Assembly (NCBI GenBank): GCA_023474345.1
Contig: JAMCXS010000005.1
Location: 1 to 56,661 of the forward strand
Length of the DNA: 56,661 bases
From: Acidobacteriota bacterium
GTDB lineage: Bacteria > Acidobacteriota > Terriglobia > UBA7540
Reading direction: 5' to 3'
How positions within the stretch are numbered: the stretch's first letter is position 1; each line of letters opens with the position of its first letter. The notes beneath the pieces are model-generated. The model was not told the DNA's origin and made no database searches. It was given only the letters and a program-made list of their open reading frames with translations. Shown here piece after piece: positions 27,518-36,461 of the stretch. The position numbers and the translations under genes were made by a program.

Positions 27518-27705
27518 TTCGTATTCGCAAGTCGGACGGGCAATTCTGCGCCAGTCCAGGGCAAAATGTTAGTCCGCGAAGGCCACGATGGGAGCTTGGC
27601 GATTGACTATCGAAGCCGGACGCTGAGGCAGCAAAAGGCCGCATAATGATCACAGCGCGCCTGCCGACGGTCCACCACCTTGGAATGTTCCGACGCAAAA
27701 ATGTC

Positions 27706-27734
27706 TTGACAAAATAGGCCTAGTATGCTAGTCT
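27706..27734 (+). promoter_or_regulatory. Strong sigma70 promoter firing into the repeat field
   Basis: TTGACA (27706-27711), 17-bp spacer, TAGTCT (27729-27734), with an extended TG two bases upstream of the -10 box. The expected transcription start is near 27741. It points away from the AraD operon and towards the 34-codon ORF and repeats. Confidence 0.55.
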
Positions 27735-27784
27735 AACACTTGGCTCGACGGGGCATAGGCCTCGCGAGGGCAAAGGAAAGGGAA

Positions 27785-27889
27785 ATGAGCGCGAGCGCGG
27801 CGGTAACACGTTCAAAAAAAAGGCAAAATGCCTGTTTCGAAGCTTGGCTCCGCGAAAACGCGAAAAAAAAGAATTCTTTTTTTAGTTAA
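27785..27889 (+). CDS. Candidate 34-aa basic peptide in the repeat field
   Basis: ATG at 27785 is preceded by AAAGGAAAGG, and a strong promoter lies about 50 bp farther upstream. The peptide begins MSASAAVTRSKKRQNACFEA and ends KKNSFFS, stopping with TAA at 27887-27889. It contains Lys/Arg-rich blocks and one Trp-Leu pair; there is no signal peptide. I recall similar short basic ORFs beside A-rich NEP/KTNP-coding repeats in Acidobacteriota, but this is from memory and not a database result. The frame ends in an AAAAAAGAATTCTTTTTT palindrome, which could also be an RNA hairpin. Alternatively this is the 5' part of a non-coding RNA. Confidence 0.3.
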   Translation: MSASAAVTRSKKRQNACFEAWLRENAKKKNSFFS

Positions 27890-28026
27890 ACGAAGCTGGG
27901 AAGTTATTGAAAATAAATAATCGCAGTCGAAAAAACCGCCAAAACGAACCGAAAACGAACCTAAAACGAAGCTAGCCAACTTGCTGAAAATAAAGGACGG
28001 GCCAAAAAACGAACCGGAAACGAACC
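27888..28026. repeat. A-rich AACGAACC repeat field
   Basis: AAACGAACC-type units appear at 27942-27950, 27953-27961, 28007-28015 and 28018-28026, with variants AAACGAAGCT at 27888-27897 and 27964-27973. The latter two begin a 76-bp near-direct repeat (AAACGAAGCT, then a TGAAAATAAA box in each copy). The field is very A-rich on the plus strand and contrasts with the GC-rich genes on both sides. It ends about 45 bp before the esterase stop codon. Confidence 0.75.
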
Positions 28027-28069
28027 GGAAAAGTTTCTTGGCCCGCAGGTTCCCTGCTTTCCGGCCCGC

Positions 28070-30076
28070 CTACTGTTTGGCCGGAGTCACTTCCACGTAG
28101 TCGGCCTCCGTTACCTTTGTAGGCTCCGTCATGGCCTTCAGCATGTTAAGGTTGAAGTCCTTATCGAGGTCCAGGCAGAACATATCCGGCACCTGGCTGG
28201 AACTGACCTGTTGGTCGAGGATGTAACTCAGGCTATGCATACCCTGATGGATTGTGATGCTCTTGAACAGGTGCGGCTCAAGCGCGCCGGCCACCAGCGA
28301 CACCACCTGCATGCGATAGCCCGAACTCTCAAGCCTGAGGCGCGACGGATGCCAGCGGCCCTCCGCCCACCGCGAGATCCCGATCAACTGCGCCGCCTCA
28401 AGCCCCAGCGGCGGAGCGCCCACCGAAGCAAGCATATAGCCGAAGCTGCCCACGTCGGCGCTGAGGGGGTTGGCGTCTCCGGTAAAGAGAATCGAGAGCA
28501 CCAGCACCTGCTCGCCGCGCGCGATGCGGGCGGCGACTTCGGGCATGTGGTTCCAGACTTCCTGGTCCGCGCCTTTGCGGCCGCCGTCATTCACCACGAC
28601 CGTCATGGGCGCCCCTTCAGGCGTCCAAATGGATTTCACCCAGACTCCCGTGGCGCTCAAGCCATTGCTGAGCGTGAATCGGAACGATATCGACTCGATC
28701 GTGTTGTGGTTCGTGTCCTGCATATACCAGGGGTGCGCCACGGTGACCGGTTGGTAATGGACCACCTTGCTGAGCTTTGCGCGCTCGGATTTGGCCCACG
28801 TTTCTCTGGCTGCCGGATCAGTAGGGACAGGCGGGTGATGGATTTGCGAGGCGAACTGCTTGGCCAGCCCCAGGATGGTCTGGTTATCCGGTGGCACGCC
28901 GGCGGCCAACTGGCTATAAGTCCTGAGGTCCTGCCCCACCGGAATCTCCTCAGGCTTGACCGGAAGGTGAAAGTAGGTGGAAAGAAACCGATAAGCCTGC
29001 TGCCGGTTGTCGCGCTGGTAGTTGTGAGCCGAAACTTGCGTGTCCGTGTGGAATTGGAACACATCTTCCTTGCCGTACAAACGGAAGAAAGGCTTGATCT
29101 CATCAAAGATGTAAGGCTTCACCAGCGGCGCGCGAAAGCAGCAACTGTCCTCGGCGTTATTGATCTCCAGCGTCGGTCTCGGCGCCCGCATGGCGGCGAA
29201 GGTCTGGTAGCCTTGACCGTCCAGCAAGTTCGGAGGGAGTTGCTCGTAATCTCCCGGCTCGCCGGGCAGGCGTTCCAGCCTTCCCTGGAGCGAAGTGAAA
29301 CCCGCCACCGGGATCGACACCAGAACTCTCGGGTCAAGCGCGCTGAGCATAATGGTCTGCCACCCCCCACCCGAAAGGCCCGTAACGGCGAGGCGGCTTC
29401 GATCAACGTGCGGATCGTCGTACAAATAGTCGAGCCCGCGGCGCATCGCCATATAAAACAAGCCCACCCCGCTCACGCCCACCAGGTCAAGGTCCGCACC
29501 AAAGTGATGCTCGTTTCCTGGCAGACGCATTTCGCCCATGTCGATAAAGGCGATGCTCAGCGCGATCATGCCGCGCAAGGCCTGGTTGATGCAAAGCTTC
29601 TGCTCGAACATCGAGGCTTTCCCGATTGGGAAATGGCCCAGCACATCCAACACCCCCGGGGCTTTGCCTTCAAGATGCGCGGGCTCGTACAAAACGGCCG
29701 TGGAGTAAAGTCCCGGCACAACCTCATACCGGAATTTGCGCAGGCGGTATCCGGCTCCGGCGGGCACCGGGACGGCTCCCATGTCTTCAAACTTTGGCGG
29801 AGAATCCACCCATGCCTTCGGCCACCCGTGGTAGATGACGTCGTCCAAAACATGCTGGCGGATTTGCTGCTCTTCCGCGGTCCACTGCTCTGCGCTTGTG
29901 GGTTTTGGGAGCTTGGGTACTCGTTTCAGCAGAAACTGCTGCAACTGGTAAGTAACCACCCCGCCCGACTGCAGCGGGTTGGGAAGAAACTTGTGCACGG
30001 TGCCAGCGACGCTTTGAGCCATGGCAACGGTGCTTCCCAGGAGGACAAAAACCGGCAAGATGAATTTGGATCGCAT
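28070..30076 (-). CDS. Secreted acetyl-xylan-esterase-like alpha/beta hydrolase
   Basis: 668 aa from ATG at 30076, chosen because GAGGG lies 6 nt upstream (an ATG 12 nt earlier lacks it). A Sec signal peptide covers residues 1-20 (cleavage after AMA). Residues 60-360 form the alpha/beta hydrolase domain, with nucleophile S235 in GLSGGGWQ and a likely catalytic His in a QVSAHNYQRD segment. The layout resembles large AXE1/cephalosporin-deacetylase-type esterases. Residues 400-650 form a second region that looks like a repeated or degenerate hydrolase half. Role: removal of acyl groups from a plant or microbial polysaccharide outside the cytoplasm. A 670-residue antisense frame over this gene is a shadow. 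Confidence 0.78.
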   Translation of the reverse strand: MRSKFILPVFVLLGSTVAMAQSVAGTVHKFLPNPLQSGGVVTYQLQQFLLKRVPKLPKPTSAEQWTAEEQQIRQHVLDDVIYHGWPKAWVDSPPKFEDMGAVPVPAGAGYRLRKFRYEVVPGLYSTAVLYEPAHLEGKAPGVLDVLGHFPIGKASMFEQKLCINQALRGMIALSIAFIDMGEMRLPGNEHHFGADLDLVGVSGVGLFYMAMRRGLDYLYDDPHVDRSRLAVTGLSGGGWQTIMLSALDPRVLVSIPVAGFTSLQGRLERLPGEPGDYEQLPPNLLDGQGYQTFAAMRAPRPTLEINNAEDSCCFRAPLVKPYIFDEIKPFFRLYGKEDVFQFHTDTQVSAHNYQRDNRQQAYRFLSTYFHLPVKPEEIPVGQDLRTYSQLAAGVPPDNQTILGLAKQFASQIHHPPVPTDPAARETWAKSERAKLSKVVHYQPVTVAHPWYMQDTNHNTIESISFRFTLSNGLSATGVWVKSIWTPEGAPMTVVVNDGGRKGADQEVWNHMPEVAARIARGEQVLVLSILFTGDANPLSADVGSFGYMLASVGAPPLGLEAAQLIGISRWAEGRWHPSRLRLESSGYRMQVVSLVAGALEPHLFKSITIHQGMHSLSYILDQQVSSSQVPDMFCLDLDKDFNLNMLKAMTEPTKVTEADYVEVTPAKQ

Positions 30077-30493
30077 CGATTCCCTCATATCAAAAGAATT
30101 TGGTTCGCGTCAGTTAAACCGTCTTCGGGTCAAGTGCAAAACTCGATATGCGCGTCGATCGCCTTTACCCCTGACCGACGTTTCAGCATACCCCAACTTG
30201 GCCTTTTATTGTCACTGGAGTAAGCACCCGGGCAATACCCTGCCGCCTGGGCAAAAGACTGAAGCAGGAAACTTGCGCCGGGTCCAGATGGCAATTTCTA
30301 TAAAGAGCCGCCTCAATAGGTTCGCCAGCTCCTTCATGCGAAATCGTTATCCACAACCCTGTTCAATTGTCGCTATGGATTATGGGTTGGGGGTCTTTTC
30401 CGGGCAGCTCTGCTTGACTTGTCCTTGGGCGGAGATTAAGATTAAATTTTGCTGTGCCCGGTGGGCTCTCCAGCCTGATGGGTAGGACGCCGG
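30077..30493. other. Divergent intergenic region before the msbA-like gene
   Basis: About 415 bp. It holds the plus-strand promoter at 30414-30442. The middle (30230-30380) has no recognisable gene or hairpin. Confidence 0.4.
30414..30442 (+). promoter_or_regulatory. Sigma70-type promoter for the msbA-yicC-gmk-rpoZ run
   Basis: TTGACT (30414-30419), 17-bp spacer, TAAGAT (30437-30442). The start codon of the ABC transporter gene follows at 30494. Confidence 0.5.
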
Positions 30494-32302
30494 ATGAGCC
30501 AAGTTCAACGCCTACTAGGATTTCTCCGACCTTACAGACTGCGCTTTGCCATAGCTGTTGTCCTGATGGCTGTGGTGGGAGCATGTGAGGCGATTACTGC
30601 TCTGCTCATCAAGCCAATCGGGGACAGTGTCCTCAAGCCCGGTAGCGACTCTGCTGGCATTTCCTTCACACTTCCCTGGAGCCACCACGTGGTGTACCTG
30701 AGCAATCTTTTCCCCGGCCACATCCACAATGTCTGGACCCTGGTAGCCCTCTCCATCATTGTGGTGACCATTGTGAAAGGGGTTGCGCGGTACACGGCCA
30801 CAGTCAGCATCAACTACATTGGCCAATCCACCGTTCGCAATCTGCGCAACCAGCTCTACTCTAAAATCGTTCAGCAGTCGATGGCCTTTTTCAAGAGGAA
30901 CCCTACCGGCCGCCTGATTTCGGCGATCAGTAACGACACTGACATGATCCAGTATGCGGTTTCCCAGGTGTCGGCAGACTTCTTGAGGAACTCCTTCACT
31001 TTGATTGCGTTACTCGCCGTCCTCTTTCATTTTGACTGGAAACTGGCTCTAAGTTCATTTGTGCTTGTGCCCTTAGTAGTGCTACCCACGGCAAATATTG
31101 GGCGGTCGATCCGCCGCTCCAGCCGCTCCAGCCAGGACAGGATGGCCGATATCAACAACCTTGTCCAAGAAACCCTCACGGGCATTGGAATTGTGAAAGC
31201 CTTCGTCATGGAGCACTTTGAAGTGGCGCGGTTCAAGGCAGCAACCCACAGGCTGCTTCGGACGAATATGCGTTGGGTCCGCGCACAGGCTGCAACCGCG
31301 CCGCTGATGGAACTTCTGACGATGGTTACGGTTGCCGGGCTACTGCTTTACGAGCGCAATGAGATCCTTCACCATGCGCAAACTATGGGCGGTTTTCTTG
31401 CTTTCATATACGCACTGTTCAGGATGGGTGAACCGATAAAGCGCCTGACGGGTGTCAACAACGCCGTCCAGCAAGCCGTCGGGGCCTCCGAACAGGTTTT
31501 CCAATTTCTGCAGGTAAGGCCGGAAGTTAACGAAAAACCCTCAGCCATTGAGCTGCCGCCCTTCCAACATGAAATTGTTTTTGATAATGTGGACTTTGAA
31601 TACGAACCGGGTGTGCCGCTCCTCCAAGGAGTTTCTCTTCGGATTCGGAAAGGTGAAGTTGTGGCCCTCGTCGGTTCAAGCGGAGCCGGAAAGACCACTT
31701 TGGCCAGCTTGATACCAAGGTTTTACGACGCCACACGCGGGCAAATCCTTATTGACGGCCATGACATTCGCGACGTCAAACTCCGGTCTTTGCGGTCCCA
31801 GGTTGGGATGGTAACGCAAGGCACCATCTTGTTTAACGATACAATTTTCAACAACATCTGTTACGGCAACGGTTACTGCAGGAAAGAAGAAGTTGTTGAG
31901 GCGGCTCGTGCGGCTTTAGCCCACGACTTCATCATGGAAAAAACAGAGGGTTATGAGACTGTAATCGGTGAGCGCGGGCAACGCCTATCCGGAGGCCAGC
32001 GTCAACGGCTGGCTATTGCGCGCGCCCTCCTCAAGGATTCTCCGATCCTCATTCTCGATGAAGCCACTTCTGAGTTGGATACAGAATCGGAGGCTCTGGT
32101 TCAAAAAGCCCTGAGCAATTTGATGGCAGGACGCACGGTACTGGTAATCGCGCATCGGCTGAGCACGGTTCGCCGCGCCGACCGTATTGTGGTTCTGGAC
32201 CGCGGAATGATCTCGGAGGCGGGCACGCATGAAGACCTCGTGACACGCGGAGGGATTTACCAACGACTCCACGAACTCCAATTCGTGGATGCCGAAGTTT
32301 AG
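30494..32302 (+). CDS. msbA: MsbA-like ABC exporter (half-transporter, lipid flippase type)
   Basis: 602 aa. The N-terminal transmembrane domain (about 20-310) has six helices; the nucleotide-binding domain follows with Walker A GSSGAGKT (394-401), the LSGGQRQR signature (498-505), Walker B ILILDEATSELD (518-529) and the H-loop AHRLSTVRRADRI. This is the fused half-exporter layout of MsbA, LmrA and related lipid A/lipid exporters. It would homodimerise in the inner membrane and flip lipid or lipid-linked sugars at the cost of ATP. It heads a housekeeping run and has its own promoter. Lipid A as substrate is an inference from family and neighbours. Confidence 0.85.
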   Translation: MSQVQRLLGFLRPYRLRFAIAVVLMAVVGACEAITALLIKPIGDSVLKPGSDSAGISFTLPWSHHVVYLSNLFPGHIHNVWTLVALSIIVVTIVKGVARYTATVSINYIGQSTVRNLRNQLYSKIVQQSMAFFKRNPTGRLISAISNDTDMIQYAVSQVSADFLRNSFTLIALLAVLFHFDWKLALSSFVLVPLVVLPTANIGRSIRRSSRSSQDRMADINNLVQETLTGIGIVKAFVMEHFEVARFKAATHRLLRTNMRWVRAQAATAPLMELLTMVTVAGLLLYERNEILHHAQTMGGFLAFIYALFRMGEPIKRLTGVNNAVQQAVGASEQVFQFLQVRPEVNEKPSAIELPPFQHEIVFDNVDFEYEPGVPLLQGVSLRIRKGEVVALVGSSGAGKTTLASLIPRFYDATRGQILIDGHDIRDVKLRSLRSQVGMVTQGTILFNDTIFNNICYGNGYCRKEEVVEAARAALAHDFIMEKTEGYETVIGERGQRLSGGQRQRLAIARALLKDSPILILDEATSELDTESEALVQKALSNLMAGRTVLVIAHRLSTVRRADRIVVLDRGMISEAGTHEDLVTRGGIYQRLHELQFVDAEV

Positions 32303-32362
32303 GGTCTGTACGGGAAGTGCAAGGCCCCGGCGTTTCATCTTGTAGTTGCTAATTGAGGAAAC

Positions 32363-33256
32363 ATGATTCGAAGCATGACCGGCTATAGCAGAGTACGGTG
32401 TGAAGGCGATAACTTTTCTCTCGGCGTAGGGATAAAATCCGTCAATCATCGATTCCTCGATTTACAATTCCGGCTGCCCCCAGAGCTGACGCCGTTGGAA
32501 CCTGTGCTGCGACGCGGTGTAAAGGACCATATTACCCGAGGGCATGTGGAAGTAAGCGTCACTCTGGAAAGAACAAATACTGGAGAATTGAAGCTGGATC
32601 GCAAGTTGCTGGATGCCTATGTCCGCGCCTGCCGGGAACTCAGGACTGAGTTGGATTTCGGCGGAGGACCTGACTTGGTGGCGCTCCTGCGGATTCCGGG
32701 CGTAATCGCCAGCAATGGTGAACTTTCTGAAGAGGATTTGGGCCGCATCCAGAAAACCTTGGAAGAAGGATTGGCAAACTCCTTAGTTACGCTCAACGAG
32801 ATGCGAGCTTCGGAAGGAGCCGTGTTAGAGCAGGATATACGGACCCGGCTTGAGCGTTTGGAAGATTTACGCAAGAGTGTTGCTAAACTGGCGCGGCGCA
32901 TTCCCAAATATGCTCAGCAGCGGCTTGAAAACCGGCTTCACGAACTGCTGGGGGCCGTCCACGTGGACCAGGCACGCCTGGCCCAGGAGGTCGCTTACCT
33001 GGCGTCGCGTTCCGACATTTCGGAGGAGTTGACACGCTTTCAAAGCCATCTGATCCAAGCCCGCCAGCTTCTTAATGAAAGCTCGGAAGTGGGGAAAAAG
33101 CTTGATTTCCTGCTCCAAGAGTTAAATCGGGAAGCGAATACGCTGCTTTCCAAGACTTCCGACGTCCCTGAAGTAGGCGCTGAAGTCGGGCGGCAGGCTA
33201 TCGAAATGAAATCAGAAATCGAAAAGCTGCGAGAACAGGTGCAAAACATCGAGTGA
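32363..33256 (+). CDS. yicC: YicC-family endoribonuclease
   Basis: 297 aa starting MIRSMTGYSRVRCEGD, the classic YicC N-terminus, and continuing with EIKSVNHRFLDLQFRLPPEL-like residues (VNHRFLDLQFRLP at 28-40). The coiled-coil middle and the C-terminal block TLLSKTSDVPEVGAEVGRQAIEMKSEIEKLREQVQNIE contain the DUF1732 ending. YicC is a Mn-dependent endoribonuclease involved in small-RNA and mRNA turnover in E. coli. The gene sits 60 bp after the ABC exporter and overlaps the gmk start by four bases, so translational coupling is likely. Confidence 0.93.
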   Translation: MIRSMTGYSRVRCEGDNFSLGVGIKSVNHRFLDLQFRLPPELTPLEPVLRRGVKDHITRGHVEVSVTLERTNTGELKLDRKLLDAYVRACRELRTELDFGGGPDLVALLRIPGVIASNGELSEEDLGRIQKTLEEGLANSLVTLNEMRASEGAVLEQDIRTRLERLEDLRKSVAKLARRIPKYAQQRLENRLHELLGAVHVDQARLAQEVAYLASRSDISEELTRFQSHLIQARQLLNESSEVGKKLDFLLQELNREANTLLSKTSDVPEVGAEVGRQAIEMKSEIEKLREQVQNIE

Positions 33257-33900
33257 GGTTTGACCCGGCAAACAAGCTCCCGAAGAGGCGGGGCAGCATT
33301 TTTGTTATTTCTGCACCCTCGGGCACAGGCAAAAGTACCTTAATCCAGAGACTGAGAATCCTGGTCCGCGGACTGGCGTTCTCAGTGTCGTACACGACAC
33401 GGCCGCCGCGCGCCGGCGAAAAAAACGGGCGCGAGTATTTCTTTGTCTCACGCGCGGAGTTCAAGCAGCGGATGGCACGGAAAGAGTTTGTCGAGTGGGC
33501 GGAAGTGCACGGGCATCACTACGGGACCTCTTGGCAGCAGCTTCAGAAAGCCCAGGAGGCGGGGCAGGATGTTTTACTGGACATTGATGTTCAAGGTTAT
33601 AAAAAGCTACGCAGGCGGATTCCGGAAACGGTAAGCGTTTTTTTGTTGCCGCCGTCCTTTCGCGAGCTTGAAAAGCGGTTACGCCACCGGCACAAAGATG
33701 CTCCAGAGGTAATTGCCAAGCGCCTCGAAGCGTCCCGGAAGGAAGTGGCTCATTGGAAGGAGTACGACTACCTGATTGTCAACGATCGCCGTGCCACGGC
33801 GGTGCAGGCGCTTCGCGACATCGTACTCGCGGCACGGTGGCGCCGTGAGTGTCAGGAACGCCGTGTCAAGGAAATTTCTAAGACGTTTGTGGGAGGATAG
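33253..33900 (+). CDS. gmk: Guanylate kinase
   Basis: 215 aa from GTG overlapping the yicC stop. The P-loop APSGTGKS lies at 21-28, and the GMP-binding segment YTTRPPRAGEKNGREYFFV at about 55-73; the lid and C-terminal Tyr-Leu-Ile-Val-Asn-Asp (DYLIVNDR) also fit. It catalyses GMP + ATP to GDP + ADP in the cytoplasm. The next gene, rpoZ, starts immediately after its stop (33901), so the pair is co-translated. Confidence 0.96.
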   Translation: MRFDPANKLPKRRGSIFVISAPSGTGKSTLIQRLRILVRGLAFSVSYTTRPPRAGEKNGREYFFVSRAEFKQRMARKEFVEWAEVHGHHYGTSWQQLQKAQEAGQDVLLDIDVQGYKKLRRRIPETVSVFLLPPSFRELEKRLRHRHKDAPEVIAKRLEASRKEVAHWKEYDYLIVNDRRATAVQALRDIVLAARWRRECQERRVKEISKTFVGG

Positions 33901-34107
33901 ATGGATTTACCCAGCAATATCGACAGCAAGTTTCGTTATATTCTGATCGCTGCGAAGAGGGCCCGGCAGCTTCAGTCGGGTGGCAGGCCATTGGTACAGT
34001 CACCGTCCAAGAAGGCAACAAAGATTGCACAGCAGGAAGTGAGTGCCGGCTTGATTCCGATCGAGAACATTGAGATCAAGTCAGACAATGGCAACCAAGG
34101 CAAGTAG
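33901..34107 (+). CDS. rpoZ: RNA polymerase omega subunit
   Basis: 68 aa. The N-terminal IDSKFRYILIAAKRARQLQ and the KATKIAQQEVSAGLI block are the omega family signature. The subunit helps assemble beta' into RNA polymerase. It begins one base after the gmk stop; the order gmk-rpoZ is widely conserved. The C-terminal tail is polar and short, typical of the family. Confidence 0.93.
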   Translation: MDLPSNIDSKFRYILIAAKRARQLQSGGRPLVQSPSKKATKIAQQEVSAGLIPIENIEIKSDNGNQGK

Positions 34108-34253
34108 AGGACCCGTGGGGTTAAGGAGCGGGACCTGTCAGGCTTGTCGGTAGCCGCCTTTTAGTTCATAGGATAGACTGCCACAGGACTGCTTCCTAAA
34201 GCGGAGTATGATATTTAGCGGGACTGGTTGGCGCAAGGGGCAGGAATGCCGAG

Positions 34254-35477
34254 ATGCGTGTCGGATTAGGAGTTACGGGAGGCATCGCCGCATACAAAGC
34301 TGCGGAACTGTTACGTCTTCTCCAGGACCGCGGCCTTGACGTGCAGGTGGTAATGTCGGCTGGCGCTCGGAACTTCGTGACGCCGCTCACCTTTGCCGCG
34401 TTGTCGGGACACAAAGTCATCTCACAGGTCTTTGGCGAGGGCGAACAGGAGCCGAACGTTGAGAGCGCCATCGAACACATTGCTGTAGCCCAAGCGATTG
34501 ATGCTTTAGTGATCGCGCCGGCAACGGCCAACGTTATCGCTAAGATTGCCCACGGCATCGCGGACGACTTCCTGACCACGCTGGTTCTGGCGACAAAGGC
34601 TCCGATAATCATCGCTCCTGCCATGAACGTGGATATGTGGGAAAATGCCGCCACGCAGCGGAATGTGGAAGTCTTGCGCACACGCGGGTTCAAGGTCATT
34701 GAACCCGAGGAAGGCTACCTGGCCTGCGGCATGACCGGCGCGGGACGTCTGGCTTCTGTTAACACGATTGCCCAAGCGGTATTCGAGACGTTGCAGGTTC
34801 GGGATGACCTCAAAGGAGAGACTATTCTGGTCACCGCGGGACCGACTGAAGAGGCTCTGGATCCAGTTCGATACCTCACCAACCGCTCCTCTGGGAAAAT
34901 GGGATACGCCTTGGCGGAGGCCAGCCAAAGGCGGGGAGCAAAAGTTCTGCTTGTCAGCGGTCCAACACGCCTTCAGGCACCTTCCGGGATTTCAGTGGAG
35001 TTCGTGCGAACGACCGCAGAAATGGCAGAAGCCGTGTTCCGGCACGTTGACCAGGCAACGGTGGTTTTGATGGCCGCGGCAGTGGTCGATTTTGCCCCTA
35101 CGAAGGTCCAGACTGAAAAGATCAAGAAGCAAGGTGGTCTTCTCACTGTGACGCTAAAGCCCACCCTGGACATTTTGGCGGAGGTTGCGCGGCGGCGGAA
35201 GCCGCATCAGATTATCGTAGGGTTTGCCGCTGAAACAGGCCAGGTGCTGGAAAACGCCGCCGCCAAGCTGCGCGAAAAACAGTTGGATTTAACGGTGGCA
35301 AATGATGTCACGCAACCGGGCGCGGGATTCGACTCCGATACTAACATCGTCACGTTGGTTTTCCCCGACGGGCGAACGAAGCCGTTTGAAAAGATGAGCA
35401 AGTTGGATGTGGCACACCTGATTCTGAACGCAGTAGTCGAATTAAGGTCGAAGCTGACTCCGGCAGTTCGTGAGTAA
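34254..35477 (+). CDS. coaBC: Bifunctional phosphopantothenoylcysteine decarboxylase/phosphopantothenate-cysteine ligase
   Basis: 407 aa. The CoaC half has the flavoprotein start VGLGVTGGIAAYKAAELLRL, a His in ESAIEHIAVA, the PAMN motif (IIAPAMNVDMW), and the catalytic Cys in LACGMTGAGRLA. The CoaB half has TAGPTEEALDPVRYLTNRSS and GKMGYALAEA, and ends with a VLIGFAAET-like GFAAETGQVLEN. The enzyme adds cysteine to phosphopantothenate and decarboxylates the product, two steps of coenzyme A synthesis. The gap to rpoZ is 146 bp; the next gene starts 5 bp after its stop. Confidence 0.95.
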   Translation: MRVGLGVTGGIAAYKAAELLRLLQDRGLDVQVVMSAGARNFVTPLTFAALSGHKVISQVFGEGEQEPNVESAIEHIAVAQAIDALVIAPATANVIAKIAHGIADDFLTTLVLATKAPIIIAPAMNVDMWENAATQRNVEVLRTRGFKVIEPEEGYLACGMTGAGRLASVNTIAQAVFETLQVRDDLKGETILVTAGPTEEALDPVRYLTNRSSGKMGYALAEASQRRGAKVLLVSGPTRLQAPSGISVEFVRTTAEMAEAVFRHVDQATVVLMAAAVVDFAPTKVQTEKIKKQGGLLTVTLKPTLDILAEVARRRKPHQIIVGFAAETGQVLENAAAKLREKQLDLTVANDVTQPGAGFDSDTNIVTLVFPDGRTKPFEKMSKLDVAHLILNAVVELRSKLTPAVRE

Positions 35478-35482
35478 ATCAA

Positions 35483-36331
35483 ATGGATGAACGACTGCGA
35501 AAAGAAGTCGCCAACTGGCTTGAGTTTTATCGGGAGATGGGAATCGGAGAACTCGACCTCCACGGGTCGGGATCAGCGATTCACCATGAAGCTACTCAAC
35601 CCGCATCCCCGGCCCACAGACCGCCGGCGACGTCTCATCCTGATCACGATGGCGCCCGTAAGCAACTGGAAGGGCAAAAGACTCAGCCTCCCTTGCAAAC
35701 CGTTCATGCCGCTGTCAGGGAGCCTATGCCCAAGTCTCTGAGCCTTTTTGAATCTATCTCCTCAATACCTCGCGAAAAGGAAACGCTGGAAGAAATTCGA
35801 AAAGATTTGGGCGATTGCCACCGTTGCCGCTTGAGTTCCGGCCGCAAGACCATCGTCTTTGGTCAAGGCAATCCTCATGCCGAGGTAGTCTTTGTGGGCG
35901 AGGGGCCCGGAGCCGATGAAGATGCGCAAGGCCTTCCTTTTGTGGGGCGTGCGGGCCAGCTACTGAACCGCATGATCCAGCTTGTGGGGATGAAACGGGA
36001 AGAGGTTTACATCTGCAATGTAGTGAAATGCAGGCCTCCGGGGAATCGAACACCCTTGCCGGATGAAATCGAAATATGTTCACCTTTTCTTCTTCGTCAG
36101 ATCCGGACGATTGGACCCCGTCTCGTGTGCTGCCTGGGAGCCCCGGCGGTCCGAACTGTTTTGGGAATTAAAGAAGGCATTACTAAAATTCGAGGACAAT
36201 TTTACGATTTTGGCGACATCAAGGCACTCCCGATCTTCCATCCGGCTTATATCCTCCGCAATCCCAGAGAAGAAAAACTTTTACGCGAAGACTTTCAGAA
36301 AGTCTGTGATTTTTTAAAATCCTCGCGGTAA
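35483..36331 (+). CDS. udg: Family 4 uracil-DNA glycosylase with Fe-S cluster
   Basis: 282 aa from ATG 5 bp after coaBC. The first 100 residues are a polar, Pro/His-rich extension not needed for catalysis. The core has Cys112-x2-Cys115 (CHRC), active-site GEGPGADED (139-147), Cys199 and Cys216 as the remaining likely 4Fe-4S ligands, and HPAY (253-256). This is the thermostable, cluster-containing type-4 UDG fold, which removes uracil from DNA after cytosine deamination or dUTP incorporation. Many bacteria with this gene lack Ung; whether this organism does cannot be told. Confidence 0.93.
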   Translation: MDERLRKEVANWLEFYREMGIGELDLHGSGSAIHHEATQPASPAHRPPATSHPDHDGARKQLEGQKTQPPLQTVHAAVREPMPKSLSLFESISSIPREKETLEEIRKDLGDCHRCRLSSGRKTIVFGQGNPHAEVVFVGEGPGADEDAQGLPFVGRAGQLLNRMIQLVGMKREEVYICNVVKCRPPGNRTPLPDEIEICSPFLLRQIRTIGPRLVCCLGAPAVRTVLGIKEGITKIRGQFYDFGDIKALPIFHPAYILRNPREEKLLREDFQKVCDFLKSSR

Positions 36332-36461
36332 GTTCGCAGCCTGTAGTCTACATTTCCGCCGAGCAGACCCCGGTACGGCATGTGTTATCATGGCTGAAGT
36401 TAGGGGCTTCGGTCTGGGGGCAAACGAGAGCTGCAGAGGGCGGGGCGTCCGCACAAATATT

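Noticed and set aside
25804-27646. Plus-strand frames opposite the isomerase and AraD genes
   Set aside because: Shadow frames of strongly supported minus-strand genes.
28211-30223. 670-residue antisense open frame over the esterase gene
   Set aside because: Long antisense frames are expected opposite a GC-rich gene with strong third-position bias; the translation has many Arg/His runs and no fold or signal.
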